Assembly (NCBI RefSeq): GCF_023715405.1
Contig: NZ_JAMBOC010000005.1
Location: 106,618-170,617, forward strand
From: Solibacillus isronensis
GTDB taxonomy: Bacteria > Bacillota > Bacilli > Bacillales_A > Planococcaceae
Length of the DNA: 64,000 nt
Direction: 5' to 3'
Made by a program: the position numbers and the translations under genes. This document shows positions 23,938-34,671 of this stretch, in pieces. Every line of letters begins with the position of its first letter. Position 1 is the stretch's first letter. Below the pieces are notes generated by a model. That model had not been told where the DNA came from. It did no database searches and worked only from the letters and a program-made list of their open reading frames with translations.

Positions 23938-25407
23938 TTAATCTAAATATGATAACGGATTTACTTCTTTACCGTTTTTATGAACTTCGAAATGTAAGTG
24001 TGTGCCTGTTGAACGCCCCGTTGAACCCATTTGTCCTAAAGCGGAACCTTGTTCGACTACTTGTCCCACTTTTACATCAATGCGAGATAAATGGGCATAC
24101 AATGTTTCAAAACCGTTTTTATGGTTAATCACTACATAATTTCCGTATGTTGAATGCTTGCCTGCCGTTTTGACAACACCATTATCTGAGGCTTTTATTG
24201 TATAGTTTGATGGGCGGGCAATATCAATACCGTAGTGATAACGTCCCCAACGCTCTCCCATATTACTTGAGATATATCCACCAACTGCCGGCCAAGCAAA
24301 AGTACCTGTTCCAACAGAAGGAATCACTTTAGTTCCGACAACGACAATACGGTTTTCAGGCTCTGCTACTACATTTGTCTCTGATTGTATTCTTTCTGTT
24401 CGGACACCATTCTCTTCAGTGATTAAGTAGGAAACTTCTTTTTTGCCCTTTTCGCCTTCCTGCTTAACTACTTTTTTACCTTTAAGCATCGTTGCATCTT
24501 CTTTGACGATTTTCGCAAAGTCGATTTCCTCTACTTTTTTCTTTTCATAAACTGCCTTTACTGTAACAAATGGCTTTTGTACAGTTACATTGACTTGTTC
24601 GCCAATTTGAAGGACAGTGTCTGCTTTAAGTGTAGGGTTGATTTTTAATAACTCAGCAGTTGTCAAATCATGTGCTTTTGCAATTGAACCTAACACATCT
24701 CCTGCTTTTACAGTATATACTTCTTGCTCCAATGCACCTGTTTGTAAAAGTTGTACCGCTTGTTTGGAAGAAACAATATTTGCCGGCTCTGCTAACACTT
24801 CATCACCTGTAATCGGAGTAGATAATGCAAGATCGACCAGGCGTGTTTCATCCTTTTGTAATTTGGGTATATAATCTTTATTAGCATTGTTTTGCAATTC
24901 TTTTAAATCGTTTTGTGTCACAAATTGAAGCTTTAATCCGTCAATTACAGCTTCAAACTCTTCTTTATCCTTCACTGATGCAACGACTGTTTCCCCCACT
25001 TTTAGGGAATGGGCTTTTGCCTGAACAGTTATTGCCTCTTGAAGGTTTTTTAATGTCTGCTCTTCATTAGCTTCGACTGTAAATACTTGCTCTGGTATAA
25101 GTGAGATATCAGCGCCTGCGTCAATAGTTAAGTCTTCATATTGTTCGCTTGCCTCTTGCTCTTTTTGCTCGACAATCTCATTTACTGTTGCTTCATCTGC
25201 AACAGAACCTACGTATGTATCAGCTACATAAACGTGGAAAACTTTAGCGAATTTTTCTTTATCTGTTTCATTCGCGAAACCTATATTGAATGTCACTGTA
25301 GAAACAAGTAAGGCAAATAAGGTAGCCACTTTAAATTTTCTATTATGACGATTCATTAGACTTAGATTAGATTTTTTTAAGTCTAACTTGTTTCCTTTTG
25401 AACTCAT
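23938..25407 (-). CDS. M23 peptidoglycan endopeptidase with LysM and G5 domains
   Basis: A 489-residue secreted or anchored cell-wall hydrolase. A hydrophobic signal/anchor (about residues 25-45) is followed by a long spacer, a LysM domain (Y-T-V-K-A-G-D-V-L-G-S-I-A), a G5 domain and a C-terminal LytM/M23 metallopeptidase with H-Y-G-I-D-I-A and H-L-H-F-E-V zinc motifs. It should cut peptide cross-bridges in peptidoglycan. The open frame starts at 25479, but the ATG at 25407 has AAAGGAG six bases upstream. It lies just upstream of walRK, a fitting partner given that WalR controls such enzymes; a possible WalR box is in front of it. Confidence 0.9.
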   Translation of the reverse strand: MSSKGNKLDLKKSNLSLMNRHNRKFKVATLFALLVSTVTFNIGFANETDKEKFAKVFHVYVADTYVGSVADEATVNEIVEQKEQEASEQYEDLTIDAGADISLIPEQVFTVEANEEQTLKNLQEAITVQAKAHSLKVGETVVASVKDKEEFEAVIDGLKLQFVTQNDLKELQNNANKDYIPKLQKDETRLVDLALSTPITGDEVLAEPANIVSSKQAVQLLQTGALEQEVYTVKAGDVLGSIAKAHDLTTAELLKINPTLKADTVLQIGEQVNVTVQKPFVTVKAVYEKKKVEEIDFAKIVKEDATMLKGKKVVKQEGEKGKKEVSYLITEENGVRTERIQSETNVVAEPENRIVVVGTKVIPSVGTGTFAWPAVGGYISSNMGERWGRYHYGIDIARPSNYTIKASDNGVVKTAGKHSTYGNYVVINHKNGFETLYAHLSRIDVKVGQVVEQGSALGQMGSTGRSTGTHLHFEVHKNGKEVNPLSYLD

Positions 25408-25531
25408 GATAAAGCTCCTTTCGACTAGATCTGTACTATAAAAAGATGTATTTTCATTAACTAGCGATTGTAAAAACACACTTTGCTAATGTATCATATT
25501 TCTCATTTCAAATGAACCGCTCCAGTCTTTT

Positions 25532-25548
25532 TGTAATGTAATTGTATT
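25532..25548 (+). promoter_or_regulatory. Possible WalR box upstream of the endopeptidase gene
   Basis: TGTAAT-N5-TGTATT matches the WalR direct repeat (TGTWAH-N5-TGTWAH) at 11 of 12 positions, 125 bases upstream of the endopeptidase start. It reads on the strand opposite to the gene. Confidence 0.3.
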
Positions 25549-25632
25549 ATTTTCTAAAAGGATGTTACATTTTTAGTAGGTAAAATAGTCCACTAACCCT
25601 CCTTATATCCATTTATAGTTTTTCTTAGTAAC

Positions 25633-25672
25633 AAAAAAAACGTATTAAAAGCCGGCTAGACTTTTAATACGC
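25633..25672 (-). terminator. Terminator of purA
   Basis: CGTATTAAAAG (25641-25651) and CTTTTAATACG (25661-25671) with eight Ts following on the minus strand. Confidence 0.85.
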
Positions 25673-25689
25673 TTCTATACTTTAATGAA

Positions 25690-26976
25690 TTATTTCCAAA
25701 TTTCATTTACGATATTTGTTTGCTCACGTGAAGGGCCAACTGAGAAAGTCATCAATGAAATACCTGTAAGCTCAACAATGCGCTGTACATAATTTTTCGC
25801 ATTCTCAGGAAGCTCATCAAATGTCCGAACGTTCGTCACATCTTCTGACCAACCTGGTAGTTCTTCATAGACAGGTTTACACTGTTCAATGATTTCCAAG
25901 TTTGCTGGATATTCTGTAATCTGTTCCCCGTTATATTCATACGCTGTACAAATTTTAACTGTTTCAAGACCTGATAATACATCAATTGAATTTAATGCTA
26001 AGTCCGTTATTCCCGAAACTCGGCGTGAATGACGAACTACAACCGAGTCAAACCATCCAACACGACGCGGACGGCCTGTTGTTGTCCCATATTCACGGCC
26101 AACTTCCCGAATTTGCTGGCCAATTTCATCATGAAGTTCAGATGGAAATGGACCATCTCCAACACGGGACGTATATGCCTTACAAACACCAACAACGCGT
26201 TCTACTGCAGTTGGACCAACACCTGATCCAATTGCGATACCGCCTGCCACTGGATTTGAAGAAGTTACATATGGATAAGTCCCTTGATCGACATCAAGCA
26301 TAATCCCCTGTGCCCCTTCAAACAGCACTTTACCGCCTTCATCAATAACATCGTTCAGCACTTTCGATGTATCTGTTACATATTGGGCAATTTCTTGACC
26401 GTAAGCGTAGTATTCCTCGAATATATCATCAAATTGTAAGCCTTCTACTTCATAAAACTTAGTAAATAAGCGATTTTTTAATGTTAAATTTGCGCGTAAT
26501 TTTTTTTCAAATGTTTCTTTATCTAATAGATCTGCTACACGAATCCCAATTCGTGCAACTTTATCTTGGTAGCATGGACCAATTCCCTTTGCTGTCGTTC
26601 CTATTTTTTCATCACCACGTGCCTGTTCCTCTACAATATCCTGATAAATGTGATATGGCAAAATAACATGTGCACGATTGGAAATTCTTAAATTCGATGT
26701 ATCAATTCCTCTAGCTTGCAGTCCTTTTAATTCCGTTACAATTGACTTTGGATTAAGAACAACACCATTTCCAATAACAGAAAGTTTATCCGGATAAAAA
26801 ATTCCTGAAGGGATTAAATGCAATTTATATGTTTCTCCACCAATTTTAATTGTGTGACCCGCGTTATCTCCACCAGCATAACGTGCGATTGCATCTGCTC
26901 TTTTTGAAAGGAAATCTGTAATTTTACCTTTTCCTTCGTCTCCCCATTGCGTACCTACTACAACTACAGCTGTCAT
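25690..26976 (-). CDS. purA: Adenylosuccinate synthetase
   Basis: A 428-residue enzyme joining IMP and aspartate with GTP to form adenylosuccinate, the first committed step to AMP. The N-terminal P-loop [11 protein letters not shown], the G-D-N-A-G-H-T motif and C-terminal G-P-S-R-E-Q are all present at expected places. It is a single cytoplasmic gene with its own terminator, downstream of dnaC as in Bacillus. Confidence 0.97.
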   Translation of the reverse strand: MTAVVVVGTQWGDEGKGKITDFLSKRADAIARYAGGDNAGHTIKIGGETYKLHLIPSGIFYPDKLSVIGNGVVLNPKSIVTELKGLQARGIDTSNLRISNRAHVILPYHIYQDIVEEQARGDEKIGTTAKGIGPCYQDKVARIGIRVADLLDKETFEKKLRANLTLKNRLFTKFYEVEGLQFDDIFEEYYAYGQEIAQYVTDTSKVLNDVIDEGGKVLFEGAQGIMLDVDQGTYPYVTSSNPVAGGIAIGSGVGPTAVERVVGVCKAYTSRVGDGPFPSELHDEIGQQIREVGREYGTTTGRPRRVGWFDSVVVRHSRRVSGITDLALNSIDVLSGLETVKICTAYEYNGEQITEYPANLEIIEQCKPVYEELPGWSEDVTNVRTFDELPENAKNYVQRIVELTGISLMTFSVGPSREQTNIVNEIWK

Positions 26977-27113
26977 CTATGTGCACCTCCGACGAATGAT
27001 TCACCTAATGAAAATTATATATTAAGTATTTCATTCTTTTTCATAAGAATTTACCTTTTAATTCCTTAATGATGAAACATGAACATTTTAACAAGTTCAA
27101 ATCCTAAATGTCA

Positions 27114-27162
27114 ACAAAAAACACGAACGTACACATTCAACGAATGTGAAACGTTCGTGTTT
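27114..27162 (-). terminator. Terminator of the dnaC operon
   Basis: A long two-tier hairpin: AACACGAACGT with ACGTTCGTGTT and, inside it, CACATTC with GAATGTG; a TTTTTTGTT tail on the minus strand. Confidence 0.85.
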
Positions 27163-27167
27163 AAGGG

Positions 27168-28520
27168 TTATTCTTCTCGTGGAGGAGGAGTAAATTCTAA
27201 ATTCAAGAACTTATTGTACTCTTTACGGAATGCCAAGCTTACCGTGCCTGTTGGACCGTTACGTTGTTTTGCAATAATGATTTCGATAATATCCTTACTT
27301 TCCGATTCTTTATCGTAGTAATCATCACGGTATAAGAAGGCTACGATATCGGCATCTTGCTCAATCGAACCAGATTCACGCAAGTCACTCATCATCGGTC
27401 TTTTATCTTGACGTTGCTCTACACCACGCGACAGCTGTGATAGGGCAATTATAGGTACCTTTAATTCACGCGCTAAACCTTTTAATGAACGGGAAATTTC
27501 CGATACTTCCTGCTGACGGTTCTCTCCTGGTTTACCGCTACCTAAAATAAGCTGCAAGTAATCGATCATAATCATTCCTAAACCGTTTTCCTTAGCTAAT
27601 CGTCGGCATTTGGCACGTATATCTGTCATGCGCACACCCGGAGAGTCATCGATGTAAATACCGGAATTTGATAAACTTCCCATAGCCATTGTCAGCTTGC
27701 TCCAGTCCTCTGTTTCTAAAGCGCCTGTACGCAAGCGTTGTGCATCGATATTACCTTCTGCACATAACATACGCATGACAAGCTGGTCTGCTCCCATTTC
27801 AAGAGAGAAAATTGCTACATTTTCACGGGCCTTTACAGCAACACTTTGGGCTACGTTTAAGGCAAAGGCTGTTTTACCAACCGATGGACGGGCTGCCACA
27901 ATAATTAAATCGTTGCGTTGGAAACCGGCCGTCATCTTGTCCAAATCACGGAAACCGGTAGGAATACCTGTCACATCCCCCTCACGTGACTGGAGCTGTT
28001 CAATATTATCAAATGTTTGAACGAGTACATCTTTTACGTGCTTAAAGTCGCCAGCATTTTTACGGTTCGAAACTTCAAGCATTTTCTTTTCAGCTTCTGC
28101 TAAAAGAACCTCTACTTCATCTTCACGCGTATATCCGTCATCCGCAATTTTAGATGCAACGCGAATAAGGCGACGTAAAATCGCCTTTTCTTCTACAATC
28201 TTTGCGTAATGTGCGATATTGGCAGCTGTCGGAACAGCACTCGATAATTCCGTAATATAGCTTAACCCGCCGATATCCTCTAGCTCTTTTTTTGCTGATA
28301 ATTCTTCCGTTACAGTGACAAGATCAATTGCTTTTCCCTGATCGCTCAAGTTCAGCATCGTTTGGAAAATCTTTTGATGTGCAATATGATAAAAATCATC
28401 TGCTATAACAATTTCAGATGCTGTTATTAGAGCTTGTGGTTCAAGGAAAACGGCTCCAATGACCGATTGTTCCGCTTCACTATTATGTGGGGGAACACGG
28501 TCCATCATGGATTCGTTCAT
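27168..28520 (-). CDS. dnaC: Replicative DNA helicase (DnaB family; DnaC in Bacillus)
   Basis: A 450-residue hexameric 5'-3' helicase that unwinds DNA ahead of the fork. The N-terminal DnaB domain (about 8-110) is followed by the RecA-like motor with Walker A A-R-P-S-V-G-K-T-A and Walker B I-I-D-Y-L-Q-L. The ATG has AAGGAG upstream. It follows rplI by 12 bases. In other bacteria the same protein is named DnaB. Confidence 0.96.
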   Translation of the reverse strand: MNESMMDRVPPHNSEAEQSVIGAVFLEPQALITASEIVIADDFYHIAHQKIFQTMLNLSDQGKAIDLVTVTEELSAKKELEDIGGLSYITELSSAVPTAANIAHYAKIVEEKAILRRLIRVASKIADDGYTREDEVEVLLAEAEKKMLEVSNRKNAGDFKHVKDVLVQTFDNIEQLQSREGDVTGIPTGFRDLDKMTAGFQRNDLIIVAARPSVGKTAFALNVAQSVAVKARENVAIFSLEMGADQLVMRMLCAEGNIDAQRLRTGALETEDWSKLTMAMGSLSNSGIYIDDSPGVRMTDIRAKCRRLAKENGLGMIMIDYLQLILGSGKPGENRQQEVSEISRSLKGLARELKVPIIALSQLSRGVEQRQDKRPMMSDLRESGSIEQDADIVAFLYRDDYYDKESESKDIIEIIIAKQRNGPTGTVSLAFRKEYNKFLNLEFTPPPREE

Positions 28521-28532
28521 TGTTGTCGCTCC

Positions 28533-28979
28533 TTATTCTTCAATTACATGTACCTTTAAAGTAGCCTTTACATCTTGATGTAACTTCACTGGTACATTGG
28601 CATAACCTAATGAACGAAGTCCGTCATTACAATCCATTTTGCGTTTATCTACTTTAAAACCATGTTTCTTTTGTAATGCATCTGCAATTTGCTTTGTAGA
28701 TACTGAACCAAATAGGCGACCACCTTCACCTGATTTCGCTTTTACTTCTACTGTAATTGCTTCTAATTGCTCTTTTAAATCTTTTGCTGCCTGCAACTCT
28801 GCCGCCGCATTTTTCTCTTCTAAACGCTTTTGACCTTGCAGTTCGCTAATTGCCTGGTTATTAGCTTCTTTTGCATAACCGTTTTTAAGTAAAAAGTTAC
28901 GTGCATAACCTTCTGCTACTTCTTTAATTTCACCTTTTTTACCTTTACCTTTTACGTCTTTTAAAAATACTACTTTCAT
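28533..28979 (-). CDS. rplI: 50S ribosomal protein L9
   Basis: 148 residues, with the conserved N-terminal [17 protein letters not shown] domain that binds 23S rRNA, a long connecting helix and the C-terminal domain. The start ATG overlaps the gdpP stop (ATGA), so translation is coupled. Typical length. Confidence 0.97.
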   Translation of the reverse strand: MKVVFLKDVKGKGKKGEIKEVAEGYARNFLLKNGYAKEANNQAISELQGQKRLEEKNAAAELQAAKDLKEQLEAITVEVKAKSGEGGRLFGSVSTKQIADALQKKHGFKVDKRKMDCNDGLRSLGYANVPVKLHQDVKATLKVHVIEE

Positions 28980-30952
28980 GATTCTTTACTCCCTTCGACT
29001 ACTTCATTAATTGCTTCATATAAATATTTTTTAACCTCATCAATGGATTGTGCTTCCATTTGGGTAGCGGCATTTGTTAAATGGCCTCCACCGCCAAGCT
29101 TTTCCATGACAAGCTGGACATTTACTTCTCCTAATGAACGTGCACTAATGCCGATCAGTCCATCATTGCGATGGGCAATGACAAACGAGGCACCGACATC
29201 TTTCATTGTTAGTAAAATGTCTGCAGTTTGTGCGATTAATACTGAATCGTATACTTTTGAATCTTCACCTTTTGCAACCGCAATTCCTGCAAACGGGAAT
29301 TCTACAGTTTGAATAATTTTTGAACGTGCGACATATGTTTCTACATCTTCTTTTAACAGACGTTGTATCAGTACGGTATCAGCACCAAATGTACGTAAAT
29401 ATGAAGCGGCTTCAAATGTACGCGCACCTGTTCTTAATGTAAAGCTTTTTGTATCCACAATAATACCGGACAATAATGCTGTCGCTTCAAGCGGCAATAA
29501 CTTTTCATTTTGAGGCTGGTATTCTAGCAGCTCCGTAACGAGTTCTGCTGTAGAGGATGCATATGGCTCCATATATACTAATGTCGGATTATTGATAAAC
29601 TCTTCTCCACGACGGTGATGGTCGATAACAACAACCTTATCTGTTCTACTTAATATTCGACTATCAATTACCATACTTGGCTTATGAGTATCGACAATAA
29701 CTACAAGTGATTTTGGCGTTATTTTTGATAAAGCTTCATCCGGAGTAATAAAGCGATCGTAAAAATCGGTTTTTTGCTCTAACTCGGTCATTAACCGGTC
29801 TACACTTCCGCGTACTTCATCAAAATTGACTACGACAAACCCTTCAATTCCATTCATCGCAACCATTTTACGTACACCGACAGATGCTCCTATTGAGTCC
29901 ATGTCCGGATTTTTATGGCCCATTACGAAAACGCGGTCACTATCTTGAATTAAATCACTTAGTGCATGAGAGATTACACGGGCACGTACTCTTGTACGTT
30001 TTTCAACAGGGTTTGTTTTACCGCCATAAAAGCGAATTTTACCATTGGACTGCTTAATGGCAACTTGGTCACCACCACGCCCCAGAACTAGATCAAGTCC
30101 CGACTGCGCTAATTGCCCAAGCTCTACAAGAGATTGAGAGCCTGCTCCAATGCCAATACTTAATGTTAATGATAAATTTTTCTGCATCAACGTTCGTTCC
30201 CGGATGACATCTAAAATTGAAAAACGTTTCTGCTCAAGCTCCGATAAAATCGATTCATTTAACACAGCCATGTAACGATCCGATGCGATTCTTTTCACAA
30301 AGATATCATAATGTGCTGCCCATTCATTTATAATTGATGTCATCATCGTATTGGTGACGCTTCGTGCCTGGTCATCCATGCCAGATGTAAGCTCATCATA
30401 GTTATCGATAAATAGTATAGCGAGTACAGTACGATCCGCCATATATTGCTTTTCAATCTGTACTTGTTTTGTAATATCAAAGAAATAGAAAAGTTTCTCT
30501 TCTTCTTTATAATAAATATGATATTTCCGATCATTGATAGCAATGACCGTTTCATTTTTTTGGTCTTGATTAACTAGTAGAGGCAGCTCTTCTGAAATCA
30601 TTTCAAGTTCATATCCGACCAGCGATTCTTGCTGCAGGACGCGAAGCATAAACGGGTTGGCCCATTCCACCGTCATTTCATCATTCATTAACAGAATTCC
30701 GAATGGCATTTCCAGAAATGCCTCTTTTCCGACATCCTCCATCCGGTAGGAAAGTGATTGAATATGCTTTTCGGTTTCTACATATGTTAATAATTCAACT
30801 TTTACCGTGTAGTAAGCTGCTACTGAATAAATAGCTATAAAGGCTATTCCCACCCATACATTCCACATCATAATAAGGATAGCTGCTACTGCACCAAGTA
30901 AAAACAATACTAATAGTGGATATCGAATTGGTCTTTTACGAAAAATCCCCAT
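28976..30952 (-). CDS. gdpP: Cyclic-di-AMP phosphodiesterase GdpP (YybT)
   Basis: A 658-residue membrane enzyme that hydrolyses cyclic di-AMP to pApA, affecting osmotic and cell-wall stress tolerance. Two transmembrane helices (about 12-50), a degenerate PAS domain (about 75-160), a degenerate GGDEF domain (about 170-300) and a DHH/DHHA1 phosphodiesterase. Catalytic motifs G-H-K-N-P-D-M-D (345-352), D-T-H (421-423), D-H-H (444-446) and a C-terminal G-G-G-G-H are intact. Between yybS and rplI, as in Bacillus. Confidence 0.96.
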   Translation of the reverse strand: MGIFRKRPIRYPLLVLFLLGAVAAILIMMWNVWVGIAFIAIYSVAAYYTVKVELLTYVETEKHIQSLSYRMEDVGKEAFLEMPFGILLMNDEMTVEWANPFMLRVLQQESLVGYELEMISEELPLLVNQDQKNETVIAINDRKYHIYYKEEEKLFYFFDITKQVQIEKQYMADRTVLAILFIDNYDELTSGMDDQARSVTNTMMTSIINEWAAHYDIFVKRIASDRYMAVLNESILSELEQKRFSILDVIRERTLMQKNLSLTLSIGIGAGSQSLVELGQLAQSGLDLVLGRGGDQVAIKQSNGKIRFYGGKTNPVEKRTRVRARVISHALSDLIQDSDRVFVMGHKNPDMDSIGASVGVRKMVAMNGIEGFVVVNFDEVRGSVDRLMTELEQKTDFYDRFITPDEALSKITPKSLVVIVDTHKPSMVIDSRILSRTDKVVVIDHHRRGEEFINNPTLVYMEPYASSTAELVTELLEYQPQNEKLLPLEATALLSGIIVDTKSFTLRTGARTFEAASYLRTFGADTVLIQRLLKEDVETYVARSKIIQTVEFPFAGIAVAKGEDSKVYDSVLIAQTADILLTMKDVGASFVIAHRNDGLIGISARSLGEVNVQLVMEKLGGGGHLTNAATQMEAQSIDEVKKYLYEAINEVVEGSKES

Positions 30953-30964
30953 TCCATCAGCTCC

Positions 30965-31912
30965 TCATTTCTGACTCTTTTCTCGAATGTAACTACGTGC
31001 ATTAAAGCCTAAATCAACAATACCTACTAAAATAACAAACGAATAGAGAGGTATTGCTAAAATTGTACTTAAAACTTTTATAAACTTCGGATAACCAAAT
31101 GCATCAATGACAAAATGTATAAATGAGATACCTTGTATTGTTAATAATACCCATAATACCATTGAAATATTTAGCATAATAATAGCCAATGAAGAACCGG
31201 CTTCTGGACGAACGAATAAATTCACTGATAAAGCGATTAAGTAATACCATAACACTGATCGTGGTAAACGTAATTCACTAAACTTCGCAAACTTTGGTAC
31301 GTCTACTTTTAAACGCTTTAAAATCGGCAAATTAACGGTAATAATAATAAATGTTAAAAATAACATGGCAAATGTAATGGAAGCCGGCATTGTCATTTCC
31401 AACGTATTTAACATTGTATTCGCCAAATCCATTGTTTCTTTGGGCACAGGTTGTCCAGTCAGACTCTCCGTCATTTTAATCGATTCCATATAGCTCGTCT
31501 TCATGAGCGCAAGAGAATCCCGAATAAAATCTACTTCAAACAAACGCAATGAAATTAAATACTGAATCGCAAATGTGATCAGCAGGACAATACTCGTTGA
31601 GATAAACATAAATACTTTACTCTTTTTATGATAAATAGCATCCCCTATTGCTACACCTGCTGCTGCAAAGATTAATGAAGCGGGTAGTAATAGCAGTCCA
31701 CCAATAAAAAAAGTAATAAATACAGCAATCACTGCGACTAAAAGCGATGACTTCCGATTATAGTTTGCGCTATACCAAATCATCGGTAATGGAGCAATAA
31801 TCGCCGCGATAATATTCGCCAGTGGAATATAAAATACGATTGCCATCAGCACAGTGAAAAGCGCAATCATCATTGCACCATGTGCCAGCTTTCTTGATTG
31901 ATTATTTTGCAT
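30965..31912 (-). CDS. yybS: YybS family (DUF2232) membrane protein
   Basis: A 315-residue protein with about eight transmembrane helices, matching YybS, the gene always found before gdpP in Bacillales. The fold relates to energy-coupling-factor type membrane subunits but the function is unknown. It is the first gene of the yybS-gdpP-rplI-dnaC run, and is divergent from the ribose operon. Confidence 0.9.
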   Translation of the reverse strand: MQNNQSRKLAHGAMMIALFTVLMAIVFYIPLANIIAAIIAPLPMIWYSANYNRKSSLLVAVIAVFITFFIGGLLLLPASLIFAAAGVAIGDAIYHKKSKVFMFISTSIVLLITFAIQYLISLRLFEVDFIRDSLALMKTSYMESIKMTESLTGQPVPKETMDLANTMLNTLEMTMPASITFAMLFLTFIIITVNLPILKRLKVDVPKFAKFSELRLPRSVLWYYLIALSVNLFVRPEAGSSLAIIMLNISMVLWVLLTIQGISFIHFVIDAFGYPKFIKVLSTILAIPLYSFVILVGIVDLGFNARSYIREKSQK

Positions 31913-32341
31913 GGAGAACCTTCCTTATCTGTTGTTCGCTAGACTATAATGCAAGGACTATTCAAACTTTGCTCTTACATTTGGTCGGCTTTTCGACCAG
32001 TCTGCTTTCAACTTTTCTCACCTTCCTATTGTACCATTTTTGCATGGTCAAACAAAATAACCGTTACGACAAGAAGAATGAATTAAACCAATCCATTATT
32101 ACATTCCCTTTAACTTCTCCTCTACATAAAAATCTGCTTACATCTAAAGCATATAAGTGCATGTAAATACTGGTATATGACCAATATATAGGGTGGAAAT
32201 CCACTGCATAGAATGCACAAGCTATGAATAGTATGTCATTATGATTTTTTTAGTATAACTTAATATGGAGTAATTTTTGTTTGAATAACTATATTCTACG
32301 TATTAAAAGCCGTTTTTCTGTCTTTTATGTCCTTTATTTCG
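31913..32341. other. Intergenic region between yybS and rbsR
   Basis: About 430 bases with no credible gene. A hairpin TGGTCG (31982-31987) with CGACCA (31994-31999) lies in the yybS leader. The rest is AT-rich and presumably holds the yybS promoter. Confidence 0.5.
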
Positions 32342-32370
32342 TTGACAATTTGTATTGTATAGCATATATT
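32342..32370 (+). promoter_or_regulatory. Sigma-A promoter of the ribose operon
   Basis: TTGACA (32342-32347), a 17-base spacer and TATATT (32365-32370), placed 38 bases before the rbsR start codon. Confidence 0.75.
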
Positions 32371-32371
32371 A

Positions 32372-32385
32372 TGTAACCGGTAACA
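32372..32385 (+). promoter_or_regulatory. cre / LacI-type operator at the ribose promoter
   Basis: TGTAACCGGTAACA fits every position of the Bacillus cre consensus TGWAANCGNTNWCA and overlaps the expected transcription start. It would let CcpA repress the operon on preferred sugars. As RbsR is also a LacI-type protein, the same near-palindrome may be the RbsR operator. Confidence 0.65.
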
Positions 32386-32408
32386 CATTTTGTTTAGGGG
32401 GCGGATAG

Positions 32409-33395
32409 ATGGTTAACATTAAAGATGTAGCAAAGGTTGCAAATCTTTCTGTGGCAACAGTATCACGCTACTTAAACCAAAATGGTTATGTCAGTAAAAA
32501 GTCATCAGAACGTATTGAACAGGCAATTCTTGAGCTGGATTATAAGCCAAGCAGTGTTGCACGTTCATTAAGTAAAAAACAATCCAATATTATTGGTCTC
32601 ATTGTTCCGGATATAAAAAACCCATATTTCCCTGAACTGGCGCGTGCAGTGGAAGACATGGCATTGTCTTATGGTTATACAGTTGTTCTTTGTAATTCTG
32701 ACGACCAGATGGAAAAAGAGTTGTTATATTTAGAGCGCCTGTCACAAACATATGTTGCCGGCTTAATAGTAGCAACAAGCTTACTGGATCCTTCTGTTTA
32801 TATGTCCATCAATACACCAATCGTTGCACTTGACCGAATAATCGATGCAACTGTTCCAACTGTAGCAACCGATAACGAAAAAGGTGCCAGGATTGGGGCG
32901 GAGTACTTACTTACGAATGGAGCAGGAAATTTACTATGTATACGTGGTCCGCAAGGTTTAAAAACTGCGGATGATCGCCTTACAGGATTTCTCGAAGCAA
33001 CGGACAAACGAGGACTAGAGCCAATTGTTATAACAACATCATTTGATTTTAAAGTTGCTGCTGAAGCGATTGAACAAACTTTAGCTGTAAATCCTCAGAT
33101 TGACGGTATATTTGCAAGCAGTGATACATTAGCCATTGCTGCACTTCATATTGCGCATAAGCTTGGTAAGCGCGTACCCGAAGAACTGCAAATTGTAGGC
33201 TTTGATGGAATTGCACTCGGTGAAATGGTATCCCCTCCATTAACAACAGTCGGCCAGGATCTGTACAAAATGGGTGCTGCAGCCGCAACAATGTTAATTG
33301 AACAGATTGAAGGCAAAGAAATAATACAAACGTTATTAAATATAGATCCACAACTAATTGTTCGAGGGACGACAAGAAAGGAAGCTGCAAAATGA
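32409..33395 (+). CDS. rbsR: Ribose operon repressor RbsR (LacI family)
   Basis: A 328-residue LacI/GalR regulator. The N-terminal helix-turn-helix I-K-D-V-A-K-V-A-N-L-S-V-A-T-V-S-R-Y-L is followed by a periplasmic-binding-protein-like sugar domain (about 60-328). It heads the rbs operon and overlaps rbsK by 4 bases (ATGA). RBS AGGGGGCGG. Expected to release DNA when ribose is present. Confidence 0.93.
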   Translation: MVNIKDVAKVANLSVATVSRYLNQNGYVSKKSSERIEQAILELDYKPSSVARSLSKKQSNIIGLIVPDIKNPYFPELARAVEDMALSYGYTVVLCNSDDQMEKELLYLERLSQTYVAGLIVATSLLDPSVYMSINTPIVALDRIIDATVPTVATDNEKGARIGAEYLLTNGAGNLLCIRGPQGLKTADDRLTGFLEATDKRGLEPIVITTSFDFKVAAEAIEQTLAVNPQIDGIFASSDTLAIAALHIAHKLGKRVPEELQIVGFDGIALGEMVSPPLTTVGQDLYKMGAAAATMLIEQIEGKEIIQTLLNIDPQLIVRGTTRKEAAK

Positions 33396-34270
33396 TTACG
33401 GTAATAGGAAGCATCAATATGGACTTAGTCGTTCAAATGGATGTATTCCCCAAAAAAGGGGAAACTGTTTTAGGAAGCTTATTTACAACGGTTCCAGGCG
33501 GCAAAGGTGCGAATCAGGCAGTAGCTGCTGCACGCTTAGGCAGCCAAGTTAAAATGTTAGGTGCTGTCGGCACAGACAGCTTCGGTACGGAACTGCGTGC
33601 GAATCTGAATGAAGAAAATATAGATACAAGCTTAGTAATAAATACAAATGGTGCTACTGGCATTGCTAATATTTTACTCCACGAATCGGACAACCGTATT
33701 GTCGTTGTACCAGGTGCCAACTCTAAAGTAACACCAGAAGAGATTGCTTCAGCAAAAACTGTCATTGAAAATAGTCAGTTAGTGATCATGCAGCTTGAAA
33801 TTCCAGTAGAAACGATTGAGTACAGCTTAAAGTTATGTAAAGAGCTTCAAGTACCGGTACTCTTCAACCCTGCTCCGGCAGCAAACTTCGACATTGAGTG
33901 GATGCCGTATATTAAATACTTAACACCAAACGAAACTGAATGTGCCTTACTTTTCGGGAACGATGTTGAAGCAGCATTAGAAAAATACCCAAATCAGTTA
34001 ATAGTGACATTAGGTGAAGATGGTGCGCGTTACTTCGATGGAACAAAACATGTGCATATAAAAGGATATAAAACAACGGCTGTTGATACAACAGGTGCCG
34101 GTGATACATTTAACGGTGCATTCGCACATGCTATTACAAACGGTCAGTCTATTGAAGAAGCCGTATTTTTTGCGAATATAGCGGCGTCATTATCCGTTGA
34201 AAAATTTGGAGCCCAAGGTGGTATGCCAAAATTAGAGGAAGTAATTGCTCGAAAGGAAGGCGCAAAATGA
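33392..34270 (+). CDS. rbsK: Ribokinase
   Basis: A 292-residue PfkB-family kinase that phosphorylates D-ribose to ribose-5-phosphate. N-terminal G-S-I-N-M-D, the G-G-K-G-A-N-Q signature and the C-terminal D-T-T-G-A-G-D-T-F with catalytic Asp are seen. Overlaps rbsR and rbsD by 4 bases each. Confidence 0.96.
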   Translation: MITVIGSINMDLVVQMDVFPKKGETVLGSLFTTVPGGKGANQAVAAARLGSQVKMLGAVGTDSFGTELRANLNEENIDTSLVINTNGATGIANILLHESDNRIVVVPGANSKVTPEEIASAKTVIENSQLVIMQLEIPVETIEYSLKLCKELQVPVLFNPAPAANFDIEWMPYIKYLTPNETECALLFGNDVEAALEKYPNQLIVTLGEDGARYFDGTKHVHIKGYKTTAVDTTGAGDTFNGAFAHAITNGQSIEEAVFFANIAASLSVEKFGAQGGMPKLEEVIARKEGAK

Positions 34271-34656
34271 AAAAACAGGGCATTTTAAATCGCGAATTAG
34301 CCGGTATATTTGCACGTTTAGGTCATACAGACAAAATTGTTATTGCCGATTGCGGCTTACCGGTTCCGGGCGGCGTTACATGTATCGATTTAGCATACAA
34401 ACTGGGGGAACCAGGATTTATGACGATTTTAGAAGTTGTTCTAGAAGATTTAAAAGTAGAACATAGTTACTTAGCTGAAGAAATAAAAACTGCTAACGAA
34501 ACTATTCATTCTTCTATATTGCAAAAAGTGGAACCGGTTACATATATATCCCACGAACAATTCAAGAAGATGTCGAGCGAAGCAAAGGTCATTATTCGTA
34601 CAGGTGAAATAACACCATACGCCAATATCATGCTACAAAGCGGCGTAATTTTCTAA
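34267..34656 (+). CDS. rbsD: D-ribose pyranase
   Basis: A 129-residue RbsD, which converts the pyranose form of ribose to the furanose form that is phosphorylated by RbsK. The N-terminal L-N-R-E-L-A-G-I-F-A-R-L-G-H-T-D segment with the catalytic His and the C-terminal R-T-G-E motif are present. Normal length; second overlap in a tightly packed operon. Confidence 0.96.
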   Translation: MKKQGILNRELAGIFARLGHTDKIVIADCGLPVPGGVTCIDLAYKLGEPGFMTILEVVLEDLKVEHSYLAEEIKTANETIHSSILQKVEPVTYISHEQFKKMSSEAKVIIRTGEITPYANIMLQSGVIF

Positions 34657-34671
34657 GGTAGGTGACGGAAC

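Noticed and set aside
27069..27110. Possible PurR box pair upstream of purA
   Set aside because: GAAC and GTTC elements are present, but the flanking bases match the PurBox consensus poorly.
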